Origin: Druceiella hillmani
Taxonomy: Eukaryota; Arthropoda; Insecta; Lepidoptera; Hepialidae
DNA length: 64,000 bases
NCBI GenBank assembly: GCA_039881145.1
Contig: JAYKKI010000006.1
Location: forward strand, 20,582,501 to 20,646,500
Direction: 5' to 3'
Shown here piece by piece: positions 10,062-21,839 of this stretch. A program made the translations under genes and the position numbers. Position 1 is the stretch's first letter, and each line of letters begins with the position of its first letter. The notes under the pieces are model-generated. The model saw only the letters and a program-made list of their open reading frames with translations, was not told where the DNA came from and ran no database searches.

Positions 10062-10941
10062 CAGTTGAGACATGTTAAGATACCTAGTATTTCTGTTAAA
10101 CTGTTTACAAAAAATAATATTATTTTTCATCTTTTAAATGTATTGCTTAGCTTCATGAGTTTATTTCAACTTCGTAAATGATAGCTTAATTCCATACCAT
10201 CGTTTTGTTTGTCTCAGTCGTGCATACAATTGTATCTTCTCTCATTTGAAGTTTAATAAACATAATATTACAAATAAATTTAGTTCAAATTACCCTTACA
10301 TGATAATTGAAAGTTTAGCCTCTTTCAATTGATTAGATTATCTCCTATTAATGCGTGTTTATTTCTATGTAACATATTAATAGTTTTAACATGATAGCCT
10401 GGCTCTATATATAAGTTTGAAATATATAAAAATATTAATAAAACATTTAAAAAGAAATGGATTGTTTCAGGGCGACTAATTTTTAAATACAAATTTAATT
10501 ACTGTTCATATGTTCTGTATAAATACAAGGAAAACATCATTCTTACAATTTTAGGAACTATAATTTACATTAAAAGATAAAGCGATACCAATAAACTATA
10601 TTTCAAAATGAAAGAAAGTATTTGCGCGTGAATTTAATCTAGTAGATGAAAGGTAGTTACACGACGTGTATCGGTTACAAAAGCTAAGTCTACTAAGCTT
10701 CATAAGCTTAATGTTCGTTCATTTAATAATTCCAATTTTTGAAGAGGTTGATTATTAATAAGCTTTTGCAATGTCGGTTGGGGTCGCTAGTGTGTATGTA
10801 GCAAGTGGGTGGTTTGGATCATACACCGCGGTGTAATGGTTTCCATTGTGTTTATTTAGGTTTGTATAATTATTTTATATATTTAGGTATAAAATTAAGC
10901 TTTACTTTTTTAAAATTTAATATTTTATGCAATGTTATAGA
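9280..10941. other. Unit A shared blocks, no gene
   Basis: 9285-9500 and 10140-10940 match B and the last copy. Between them, unit B has the exon-like block 20495-20743, but here 9660-9840 holds only AT-rich DNA, so A has lost that block. A pure (TA)n tract sits at 9998-10060, at the same place as the tracts at 20963, 32435 and 62119. Confidence 0.55.
9998..10060. repeat. (TA)n microsatellite
   Basis: Pure TA, about 62 bp. Flanks match those of the tracts at 20963-21124, 32435-32535 and 62119-62236 in the other units. Confidence 0.95.
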
Positions 10942-11115
10942 TCAACGTGGTGTTTTGGGTTGGGCACAAGACATACGGCCTTTGGCAGCGTGGCGAAGCG
11001 AGGGAACCCAAGTTTCCATTTCCCAAGTTTCAATCCAATTCACGGCTGCTCGTCGAGCGGAGCTGGACTGATGTTCTGGTTTACTGTAAGATATTCCTCT
11101 CGAAACAGTATTTTG
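10942..11115 (+). mobile_element. Degenerate tRNA-derived SINE
   Basis: The GC-rich run contains 'ACGGCCTTTGGCAGCGTGG', a damaged B-box region ('AGTTTCAATCCAA'), 'CTGCTCGTCGAGCGG' and 'CTGTAAGATATTCCTCTCG'. The same blocks in the same order occur at 63205-63360 with an intact B box. Flanking DNA on both sides matches unit D (TATGCAATGTTA on the left, AAGGACAACGAGCCTACAG on the right), so both are the same insertion, copied with the unit. Confidence 0.7.
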
Positions 11116-12930
11116 TTTATCATTAGACAAATTTAAGGACAACGAGCCTACAGAATTCTACAAATATGAAGATTAAAATAAAAGTATATGCAAATATTAG
11201 AAAACGATAGATAAGATAGAATTAAAAAAATATACAAAAGAATTTTACATAGTTCTATTAATAATGTTAATTTCATAATCATACCAATTTCTTTTGTTTC
11301 ATTGTTATTTGGCACAATATAGCTGACCTGATTAAAATAAAACTTCCACATTCATATAGCTTACAATATTCAAAAGGGCAAAGGGTATTTAACATATTTT
11401 AAAAACGTGTAAGTTTTCATTAACAACTATTTAAGTGAAGAGCACCGGAATGCATCGTTAGAATTTTCTGTTCAAACAAATAAAATCGTTATAGAATAGA
11501 AATATTTGAGAACAAAATAATGTTTGATGGAATTGTCTAAGACAAATTGACAATGAAATCTATGAACATCCGACGAAATATATTTAATAATTATTGGAGC
11601 CTAATTAATTTAAATTTTTCATTCGAAGGATTTTTATATTACAAAACTGGATACTGTATACCTATTGGACTAAAGCACTGAATAAATAACAAAAGTTGAT
11701 AACACGATTAGTAAACGAAAACTTAAAAGCATTTATTGATTACAAAGCGATTAAAAAGAAATTCAATCATGGTCTTTTTTGCCGAGGTAAAGTTAAGATG
11801 GAAATGGATAACATATAAACATACTATCAATTACAGCCTAGTTGCATGGTATCATATTTTCTGTTAAAAGTTTTTGATTAAAAAATAAGTACCATTCTTC
11901 TATATTTGTTTTCATGTGTTTTAGTACACTTTACGAACTTTTCCCGTTACACAAATCGATAACATATTTTCCTAACTCGATACTCAATCATGACTCCGCT
12001 TTATTCCCCTACAATTTGGGGGGAAAATTGAGCTTGCACATTCATAAATTTCATGTCACAAAATAACATTAATAAGGCATAAAGAAAAAGAAAAGGAAAT
12101 ATCTTCCTGCAATTTCCGCATTACAGCAAAAAGGAAAAGGTTTCACTTATGAAAGCCTTTCTTGATAAGCTCGGTCTCTAAATCTCCAAACGTGCTTCGT
12201 CGGTATCACGTCAACTCGTCTCATTAGTTCCCACTTGTTGAAGAGTTTCAATATTAACAAGCTTTAACGTGCTCGGTAGGCGTAGCGAAGTGGTAGTTTG
12301 GAGCAAATATTAAAGTTATGTTCGTAACATTTGTTTGTGTCCCATATGTTTATTATTTTACTGTATAGTCCTACTGACACAAAAAATATTTACACTATAG
12401 TCAGTATATAAAAAATGTCTAGGAGAAATCAGCTCCATCTTCTTTGGAATGATAAAATACGTATTCATATGATAATAAAAAAAATCACATTTTTCCACAT
12501 ATGTCTTAGGTCGAATTATTTTCTACTTGGTGCACAATAAGGCGATTCTTTATTTTTATTATCAATTTTCATTGGCATCGTATTCAATTATCTTTATCCT
12601 TCTACATTTGATTCAAAAATCTTTCTTTGAATCGGTTTCTTATAAATGACTATGAAACGTTAGAATACAGACATTTATGATTTTTTTTAAATCTGTAAAA
12701 TGGCAAAATATTTCAAAGATCTATGTCAATCTAGTGACAACAATGTATACTGCTTTAGAAAGTTCACTTTTCATGACGAAAACGAAAAAGAAGCTTAAAC
12801 TAATTTCTCACACGGTTGCTTACTCATATTGTAGATGAACTTTTAATATATGCATCAACTATTTTTATTACCATGCGTGTACTTTCATTATGAATCCTTG
12901 ATATTGTGTTAGAATTATCCTGTACGAACT
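11116..12930. other. Unit A shared blocks, including one recurring 'TTGAAGAGGTT' box
   Basis: The interval matches 22100-23930 (B) and 37200-40700 (C) in order. Around 12150-12320 lies a box ('TCATTAGTTCCCACTTGTTG', then 'TATTAACAAGCTTTAACGTG') that also occurs, more diverged, at 10720-10800, twice in B (21845-21960, 23130-23310), twice in C (36990-37090, 38120-38310), at 42110-42260, and at 63000-63110. No gene is supported. Confidence 0.5.
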
Positions 12931-13092
12931 GAGACCTACGGCGAAAGTTGTATCATGAATTGCAAAAGTCGTATTATGTGATTAAAGTATTTGTAAATTA
13001 TGTAAAGTTTGCAGAGAACAAAAGACATATCCTTTTACTTACATTTCAATTTTACTATTATATCCTTGAAGCTTTGTACCCCATATACAGTC

Positions 13093-13214
<122 letters not shown>

Positions 13215-13802
13215 TAATTTTCCAATTTTTAGTTTCAAGTGTAAATAGAACAAAGTCAAATATGTTTCCATTATATGTGATTAAGCGTTTTAATAATTTA
13301 AAATTATTTATATTTTTACTTGTTTTAATAGTTATTATTTTATTATTTTTATTTAAATAATTTAATTAGATTTAGAATTTAGAATGATTTCCAATAATTC
13401 AGGCGAAATGTATTATAAGCGCCATCTATGTAATCCTATTGGCATTATTTGGACCACCTTCGCTCTGCGGTCAATAAATGGTGTCATAAGAAAAAAATTT
13501 AAGGAGATTCTTGTAAGTGCACAAGGCATTCACTATTCATGACAAGAGATGGCATTATTTAGTTTCTTTTATATTATTTGAAATATAAACTAAAAATAGC
13601 TATGTGTAGAAAATTCGAGTAAGTTTTAACCGAACTCCCTTTTTTTAATTATAAATTCACTTTATATTTATGTTATTATATTTATTCTTTCCTTTTGAAT
13701 CACAATAAATAGAAATTTCTAGATTAACAATAAAATAACTCGATAACGCGGGCTTTGTTTTGTATAACATATATTGATGTAATTAAATCTGAATCGTCTC
13801 AT

Positions 13803-13808
<6 letters not shown>

Positions 13809-13896
<88 letters not shown>

Positions 13897-13914
13897 ATAT
13901 ATATCAACTGTTTA
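13809..13914. repeat. (TA)n microsatellite
   Basis: About 105 bp of TA with one ATACATAT break and one ATCTAT break. Confidence 0.95.
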
Positions 13915-13921
13915 TAAAACT

Positions 13922-13961
13922 TAGTTTTTTTAAACATATGTACGCATGTTTAAAAAAACTA
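13922..13961. repeat. Perfect hairpin, 16-bp arms
   Basis: 'TAGTTTTTTTAAACAT' (13922-13937) and its exact inverse (13946-13961) around an 8-nt loop, directly after the TA tract. Confidence 0.9.
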
Positions 13962-13999
13962 GGATTAAAAAAAAAACTAACTAAATAATTTTGTTTTAG

Positions 14000-14887
14000 A
14001 ATGTATTTAGTATTTACATATACCCAAATGTTATGTTCTGTTTTCATGTTAAGTGCCTTCCCTGTACTCACCGCACGTGCGCAACCGATGACAATAATTT
14101 TGAATTAAATTATCTACGTCGTGCGTCTTGTATTCGAATTTTCCTTCCTTATAAAATGAGTTAGCACATTTAGTTCCATGTTTCACGATAATAACGAGAA
14201 GTACCACCTGATATCACTGAAATGACGGGTTATCCTCCTGTATTTAATGGATAATAAATATTATAATGACATTTGGCATACTAATACCATGTTCCACCAG
14301 CACTAAAAAAACGATATAACATTTGTAATTTCATTCACTCCATATCGCAAATAACAAATCATTTAACAGAATAAAATGACATTAAACCAATTAACTGTTA
14401 TATCTTTAGTATATTATCTATGGTTATATCAAACTAAATTTCGAAAAATATCTAGCCAGAAGAAATGTGTCAGGGTTGCCATAATAAAAAATAAATAATC
14501 CATAAAGATTGAATTTGAAATAAGTAATTAAAATTAACATAACTTTATTAATAAGAAACGAATAGTAATTTATCTAAACGACAAATGAAAAAATATCGTA
14601 TTAATAGCATAAGTTAATTTTTAAAATCGATAATAATATTTTTTATAAACTTTAATATTTAAAGGAATAATAAATGGATGTTAAAGATTTTTAAACGGCA
14701 ATAATTTTGATTTACGAAATGTAAACAAAGCCTTGAAATTAATTTTGATATCCTTTTCTTTTTTTTATCCTTTTTATGTAAAGCTATGCAAAGGACAGAG
14801 ATAGTTAAAAAGTGATATGATTTAAAAAAAATAGGTGTATTGGTGTTGTATGTATTATTATTACAGATTAAAGTCCCAAAGTTTCCT
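14000..14887. other. A-specific or strongly diverged stretch, nothing recognised
   Basis: I found no convincing match in B between 25000 and 25100, so this is an insertion in A or a deletion in B. No gene or repeat is recognised. Confidence 0.4.
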
Positions 14888-14907
14888 TATATATATATAT
14901 ATATAAA

Positions 14908-14947
<40 letters not shown>

Positions 14948-14999
14948 CATATATGTGTGTGTGTTTGTGTATGTGTGTATATATGTATACATGTATATG
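14888..14999. repeat. (TA)n/(TG)n microsatellite
   Basis: TA runs with AAATATTT interruption, then TGTGTGTG. Flanking blocks match 25106-25185 (B) and 55640-55774. Confidence 0.9.
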
Positions 15000-16339
15000 A
15001 TTTTTGCGAGTTTGATTTTGGATATTGATTAGAAATGTTGTCTAGCTTAAAGAAAAATATTATTTTTAAAATAAATTATCCACGTGTCGCTATGCTATTA
15101 TCATTTTACGGTACCATAGTCAGTCCATTCATTTGTTTGTATATAGGTGACCGTCCGCATTTATGAGATTTAGTGAGTATCTGTCTTATATAGAGGTATT
15201 AAATATATATAGAGGTATTAGTGTGCACCAACATATTATATTTTTGAATGTACGTCCTCATACATATATTGCAGTACGGAAACTTTTTGAATTGAAACTT
15301 CTTTAGGCACGATTACAAGGTCACAACATTTTCCCTGGTCACAACATTTTTATGCAACGTCTGAATATAAAGAATCTATTGCAAAAATACGAAAAATAAG
15401 TATTTAGCTGACAATCTAGAAAGATAGATGAACACGAGAAAATGAGCATTCACGAAAACAAACAAAAATGGCGCCCACTACTGCTATCAACTATTTAATA
15501 CGTTATGTGTTACAGGTAAGCAGTCAAACTTTGTCCATTTATTTATCTATTTATGATTGATTTATTAATAATTTTGCTTGTACTCATCCATTACAAAACT
15601 AACAATATATGTACTTAATTTATTTATAAATCTAGAACAACCCACGCATAAGTTGTCGTAAATAAAATTTACGACAAGAGCAATAGATCCCAATGCATCT
15701 TCATTTAGCCGCGTCCTGGTACCGTCATCGCGGCTATTCTTTCAATTTACAAATTTCTATGCGAATTTGTCTCAAAATTTATTTGATATTTATGAAGTTT
15801 TATAATTTTTCCTGAATTTATAGTATTACAATAAACTTATATGAATTTAGTACAACCTATAGACATTTTGTATATTTTTGTGACTATCAGGTCAACGTAT
15901 TTATCCTGCCCTTAAGCAAGTTTGCAAAACCGTAATTTATATTATTGAGTAAGTCTTTTTAAAACAAATTTAAGTCCATTTCATTACTTTTAAATTTTAG
16001 GCCCCTTTTTTCCATTAATAGGCTTTAAAGTATCATTCAATGGGTCCCTTCTAATTCATTAACCACAGATATGAATACCAAAATTGAATTCTGGTTGCTA
16101 GCACCCGATAAAACTTTTAAATTATTTCAATTAACTTGAATCAATTATTTCAAGAGATACAGAGAGATACGGAATCCTATTTTTTGCATATTCTTACAAG
16201 CATTCGACAGGTTACCTGAATATTTCCAATTTTAATTACGTGAAGATTAAACAGCAACTTATCGCGCACAAGTCATGCGATTCTACAAATATGCCTTGCG
16301 CGTCAGAAAAATTGAGAATGAGATATTCGGGGTTATCGG

Positions 16340-16510
16340 GTTTATTTGCGTCGGATTAGGTTGAATTAAGTTGTGCCACTTTGGGTCGGCCAGGGTTAAG
16401 TTATGTTAAGTATGTTTAGGAAAAGTTAGGTAAGGTTAGTTATGTTTATTTGTGTTGTGTTAGGATGGGTTAAGTTAGATTTTATTGGGTTAGGTTACGT
16501 ATATTTTACA
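16340..16510 (+). repeat. Degenerate GGTTA/TTAGG-like stretch in unit A
   Basis: Many close copies of GGTTA and TTAGG ('AGGTAAGGTTAGTTATG', 'TTGGGTTAGGTTACG') on one strand, without a clean array. The matching place in B (26585-26720) has the same kind of DNA. It recalls the insect telomere repeat TTAGG but is too irregular to be a functional telomere. Confidence 0.6.
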
Positions 16511-17716
16511 TTGACATCAAGTTCGGTATTGTTATCGAGCATCAAATTTTATTAAGCAGTGTAATGAAATTTAATTTCTTTTATTTTATGAATTTCAAAA
16601 ATGTTATGTTTCCTGTAATATCATTTTTTTAATCTCCATGGGGTGGTGGTTGTATCTTAGGAAGGACTTAACCCCTTTCTTCATCTTTAACCACTGCCAA
16701 TAAATAAGTTTGCATACTTCTGTTTATCATTATTTTTGCTCAAATTAAGGGTATTTTTGAAATCAAAACTTTAGGATTTGGGTAAAATACCTCCGCAAAA
16801 ACAAAAAATATACGCGAACCAAACCACGGACAAAAGTTAGTTTTGTGCATAAATTTCTTAGCAGGAAAATTTTGAATAGAAGTCCAATTTAGGTCGGTAT
16901 CGCACTGATAAATACGTCAATTTGTTTCTGTTCTCATGATGCACGGTGCTGAATCTAGTCAAAAAACCATCAGCTGGCTAACGGATTAATCACAATAAAA
17001 ATTAATTTGTTACATCAATAATCAATTTATGCGAATATTCACAGGCGTACCACGTTCTTGTACATAATCAGTAAGTTATCCATTAAATTTTAACTTGCAA
17101 AAATTTATAAACACAGTGAGAAACATTTATTATAAAATTATTTTTTTCCGATAAATATTATTATGAATCTACGACAATATTAATTACAATATACATCCAA
17201 TCATAAAAATAATTTCCAACATTATTTTTTAAAATGATATGAAATACCTAAACCACATGTGAATGCCATTGGTGAAAGATAGAACCTTACATTATATAAA
17301 TATTCCTTACAAACATATTACAGTTTCATTAGTAATATGAATATTGCCAGTATTCACAGTCATCGCTTCAGCTCATTGCCAACCAACGATATACTACGCC
17401 ACACTGTGTTAAATGTCAATATATAAGATGGTTTACGCTCGTTTTTTCTTCCACGCCTACTGTGCTGAAACTTCAGTCTAAGTTCTAGTCAAGTTTATGG
17501 TAATTAATAAATTGTTCATCACTTTCACATAAAATATATTTTTTTTAACAAACGTGTTATCAAAATTACACGGAAACCAGGTTATTTATTAAGATGTAAA
17601 TTATTATAAAAATAATGCTGTAGTTATCGAGATATTGGTACTTCTTCCAAATTTATAAACGTCTTTACTAACCTTAAAGCAAAAATAATTTGTGATTCTG
17701 TTTTTTTGCTAAATTT

Positions 17717-17748
17717 TATATACATATATATATATGTATATATATATA

Positions 17749-17787
<39 letters not shown>

Positions 17788-17816
17788 ATCTATATATATA
17801 TATATATATATATATA
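17717..17816. repeat. (TA)n microsatellite
   Basis: TA with a few GTATA and CTATC breaks; a similar tract follows the unit tail at 57602-57715. Confidence 0.95.
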
Positions 17817-17919
17817 ACTTTAATTGCCTCCTTTGAATCGAAACTTTAAATGATGAACATTTTCTCCATTTTATAGGGAAGGAACTGCCGGATACTCAGA
17901 GATTTGTAATTCCATTTAG

Positions 17920-18050
17920 TGGCCTCCTTTGTCTCCGGAACGAAATCGTTTCAGTGTATGCTATCGAGGCTACGAAAAAGAGAAGTTTGACGAGAAAATA
18001 ATTAAAAATAAGGTGGAGATCGCAATGTCACATTTGTATTCGTGTAGGTG
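17920..18050 (+). CDS. Candidate internal exon, unrecognised
   Basis: A 131-bp segment, richer in GC than its surroundings, is framed by 'CCATTTAG' on the left and a good donor (GTAAGA) on the right. In the phase with no stop it reads WPPLSPERNRFSVCYRGYEK then about 23 more residues rich in Lys/Glu (EKFDEKIIKNK, then VEIAMSHLYSC). The composition is that of a real soluble protein. No family is recognised, no sister copy was found, and no partner exon is certain. It lies between unit A and unit B. Other frames in the same segment are also partly open, so chance is possible. Confidence 0.3.
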
Positions 18051-18689
18051 GTAAGAAGTCAAAGATTTATATTATTGTACTAATTTTTAAATAACAAGTA
18101 TCTTTCACTTTATTTCTAATATACTATTTTAAAGAAATTACATATTATATTCATACATATATATCATTATCTATTTTTTATAATGTTATATTAAATATTA
18201 TTATGTTATTCAAGAAGATAAACACATAAATATCGTGTTTTGTTTTGTATATATTAAATAACAAGAATATGACTTTTTTTATATTTTTAGCACTTTTAAA
18301 AGATTTATTTATTTTATTTAGAGTACAAACATAAATTTTCTTATATACGAAAATACATTTTTTTCGATAAAAGCTCTACTCGTAATTTAGGAAAAAAACA
18401 TTTTTTGAAGTAGTTAAATAGAAACGTTGGTTTCAACTGTGGTAAGTTTATCTATCTGAAATGAAGATAAATCTTAGTTAGGCAATGTTTTTATATTATG
18501 AATGAAAAAAAAACATTAGAAATAGTTTGCTAGCATTAAAGCATTTCATTCACACTGGTTTCATTTTTCCATTTCAGATACGTCTAGGTGAAATCGTTTC
18601 CCATGTTCGTTCGTCCATCTTTCACTCCTAACAATTTACGGGAAAAAAACTGAGCTGCGAGTTATTACTATTTATTCAAGGATCGATGA
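18051..18689. other. Spacer between units A and B
   Basis: AT-rich DNA with no recognised gene or repeat. Confidence 0.5.
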
Positions 18690-20001
18690 ATTCCAGGATC
18701 GATTAATATTCCTTCTTTTGCTGTTATGTCGTCTAATCGTGAAAATTTACTTGGTACTTTTAAGTAAATGTGATGAAAAAAGCTGGTCCTTCTTTCTAGA
18801 GAATGTCTTTTCTATCAGTCTGAATTTAGTATGCAATGGTGAAAGACATTTTTTTTGGTATTCTGTTGTCAATAAGCAAGGACCTAAATATTCTTATCCC
18901 TGCAATGAAGTTTTGGTTTCGGAAACCGGTCTTTTTTATGAAATATTGAGTTTTAAATTGGAAAACCTACTCAAAGAGGAAACAACAAAAGAAGTTCATC
19001 TAACCCAATTACATACCCAAAAATAAATCAACGACCGATGGCATCTAAAATTAGTTACATATTTTCATATACTTCTTCATCATGCACGAAATAAGATAAT
19101 GAATTTGAGTGTTTTGCCATTATGTAGAAGAATTCGTTTTAAACTGAGCTTCCAGGCATCTAGAGGAAACCTAGAATCTCCAGCCCTGCGGACTGCGAAT
19201 CTTCAGAGCAATTATAATTTTTCATAAAGGAATATAAAAGTCCCCAAACCAACGTGATTAAGCATCTTTGGTTACTTAATTTCACTTTGCTATAACCGTA
19301 ACAAACATTATTTGCACATTTAGATGGCATTTTATAAATAGTTACACGAGTTTCATGTCAATATAATAAATTGTTTTTATGTCAAATCCTAAAAAAACTC
19401 AACTTTACTTACCATAAACTTTAGGACTTTTTTATATTATGAGTAGAACTCGGCTTACGAAGGTTTGTTGCACACGTATATACGTACAAAAGCTTCATTG
19501 TATAAAAGCACATAGTATTTTTCTTAAACAATTTGTAAATACTCCTATTTGTATTCATTAAGTAAGTATATTGCCTACTATGTCTTTAACGGGCGTAAAA
19601 GAAATGACTTGTTTTTCCATATATTTTTACAAATCTGAATTAATTCTTGATCCCAATCCTGTACAGTCTAGATGTTCTTGTACCACCTTCATTTTCAGTC
19701 CCGGACATTGGTTCTAAGTCTTCCGAAAATCGTGTTTAGCATGATAAATTAATGCAGATTTCAGAAATATATTTTTGTTGTGTCGAAGAGTGAAAAGCAA
19801 AAAACATGCAAATTATGAAATTGTGTTTTGAGAAAATAATAGTTTGACGAAATGGCGTTTTGAAACAATTATGGTTGACAGTTTTAGTGGCTAAAGTTTT
19901 AAGTTAAGAATACAAAAAGAAGTAAAGAAGAAGGATAATGAATATAAAAACAACTGTTAAGTACGTCAAATATATTTATTGGCCATGTGATAAGTAATTT
20001 T

Positions 20002-20014
20002 TGTATATATATTT

Positions 20015-20053
<39 letters not shown>
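20002..20053. repeat. (TA)n microsatellite
   Basis: About 50 bp of TA, at the point where unit A carries the Helitron-type insertion. Confidence 0.95.
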
Positions 20054-20056
<3 letters not shown>

Positions 20057-20491
20057 ATTGTTATATAACAGGAAAATGGTAAAAGTTCATCCGCTCCTTT
20101 TTATGTTTGCTTATAATTCGAAAATAACTACATTAATTTTCATGGATCAATATTCAATAATACTACTTTAGGGACCTAATTTTACATAAGTTACTATTAA
20201 ATTGTAACTTCATATCGACTTAAGGCTGAGATAAGAAGTACATCCAACTATTGAAAAATGGTATAATTAAAGCAAAACACAAAACAAATTTGTAGAAATT
20301 ATCATCAAATCTAAATACCGTACCCCAATCAAAATTATATGATACAATTTAAACTTTTTTTGATGCTATGTCATAATTATCATTTTGAGTAATATGTGAC
20401 TTCGAAAATTTATTTGCGACAGATTAATGCTACACGCGTCTGTTTATTTACAATTGTAGTCTATTTTGCCACATGACCTTCATTTAACTTA

Positions 20492-20743
20492 TCACATTGT
20501 ACAAGAATTAAGCCAATGGATTGTAATAGCTTCTGTAGTAGTCGATCTTGTTCTCAGAGGCCTCGTGACGGGAGCGAGTGTCACGAGGCCTCGGAGAACA
20601 AGATCACACTGGAAAGACACTGGGAGATGTGAAATATGTGCGCAAGTGGGAACTGCAGGTTTTACATAACTTGGGACAGTTGTTATGGTGGGTGGACGAG
20701 TAACAATCTGCGTTGGTTCATCTGGTGTCTTATTATGAGAATG
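20492..20743 (-). pseudogene. Exon-like block of unit B, unrecognised
   Basis: The minus strand is open for 83 codons (20743-20495, stop 20492-20494). The start of the frame is rich in Pro and Thr (KTPDEPTQIVTRPPTITTVP), followed by SYVKPAVPTCAHISHLPVS. Just upstream, the same frame carries a His/Trp/Gly-rich piece (HYHQWHGHHWGQAS) behind two stops. Unit C has the same block at 32041-32244, and SYVKPAVPTCAHISHLPVS aligns in frame with SRPVQPAYPL-stop-KNISPLPVT there. This shared frame suggests a decayed coding exon of a low-complexity secreted or structural protein. It includes the perfect hairpin at 20544-20605, which replaced part of the block. Function unknown. Confidence 0.35.
20544..20605. 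repeat. Near-perfect hairpin, 26-bp arms, GC-rich
   Basis: Left arm 20544-20569 and right arm 20580-20605 ('GATCTTGTTCTC' ... inverted) with a single mismatch and a 10-nt spacer. The left arm and its outer flank match unit C (31910s), while the right arm does not, so the right arm is a new inverted copy. Confidence 0.95.
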
Positions 20744-20962
20744 TCAATGTTTGTGAATCTAAGAAGCTTGTCCCCAATGATGACCATGCCATTGGTGGTA
20801 ATGAACGAACGATTGTAATAAGCGAAGTGCACAATCACCACGATGAGAATAAGACTGGTGCAGTGTAACTGATAAGTGCGTTCTGAAACGTTTTTCTTAT
20901 ATCATTCCATTTATGTTCTCTCCCATTTTCGGGTTGGTTGATAAGGTTGGGTCATAATGTCA

Positions 20963-21008
20963 TGTACATATACATACACGCACACACACGCACAAATATG
21001 TATGTATA

Positions 21009-21059
<51 letters not shown>

Positions 21060-21124
21060 ATATATATATATATATATATACACATACATACATATATATT
21101 ATGTATGTATGTATGTGAGTGAGT
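20963..21124. repeat. (TA)n with CA/TG and GTAT runs
   Basis: Compound microsatellite: ACACACGC at the left, TA in the centre, TATG repeats at the right. Same place in the unit as 9998, 32435 and 62119. Confidence 0.95.
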
Positions 21125-21795
21125 GCCGTAGCGATTTAGGTAAATATAATAGTTTAAACATATTAGGGCAGCTAGAATTTTTTTAAGCTTTTAACAAAAA
21201 TTAATATTATTTTTCATCATTTAAATATATTGCAAGTTTTATGAGTTTACTTCAATTTTGTAAATGATAGCTTATTTCTATAGAGTCTTTCTGTGTGTCT
21301 CTGTTGTACACACAACCATATCTTTTCTCATTTGAAGTTAATAATATTAAAAATAAATTAAGTTCGAATTATCTTTAAATAATAGTTGAAACTTTTGCTG
21401 GTTTCAATTTTTGTAACTTATCTTTAACAAATGCATGTTTATTTTTATATAAAATATTTAGTAGTTTTAAGTGAGGACGTAGTTGTGTGCATAAGTTTTA
21501 AATTGCTTCGTAGTATATAATAAATATATTAATAAAAAAATTTAAAAATGGATCGCTTATGACCCCTTATTTTTAAATTTAAATTTGACAACTATTCATA
21601 TATTCTGTATAAATACAAGGAAACATCATATTTAAAATTTTCTGAACTATAATTTACGTTGAAAATAAATTATATTTCCATTACATTATAATACCAGTAA
21701 ATTATATTTCAAATTAGGAGAAAATATTTGGTACTGAATTTAATCTCGTAAATGGAAAGGGGTTATATGTCGTATATTCATTACAAAAGCGAAGA

Positions 21796-21832
21796 TTAAG
21801 CTCATGAAGCTTTTTAAGCTTCATGAGCTTAA
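21796..21832. repeat. Perfect hairpin, 17-bp arms
   Basis: 'TTAAGCTCATGAAGCTT' (21796-21812) and its exact inverse (21816-21832) with a 3-nt loop. Unit A has only the right half in recognisable form at 10690-10712. Confidence 0.95.
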
Positions 21833-21839
21833 TGTTCGA

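Noticed and set aside
16340..16510. Functional telomere
   Set aside because: Repeats are irregular, short and internal; no clean TTAGG array.
18718..19026. 102-codon ORF at the start of unit B
   Set aside because: No domain, hydrophobic/AT-driven composition, and the matching part of unit A is not open.
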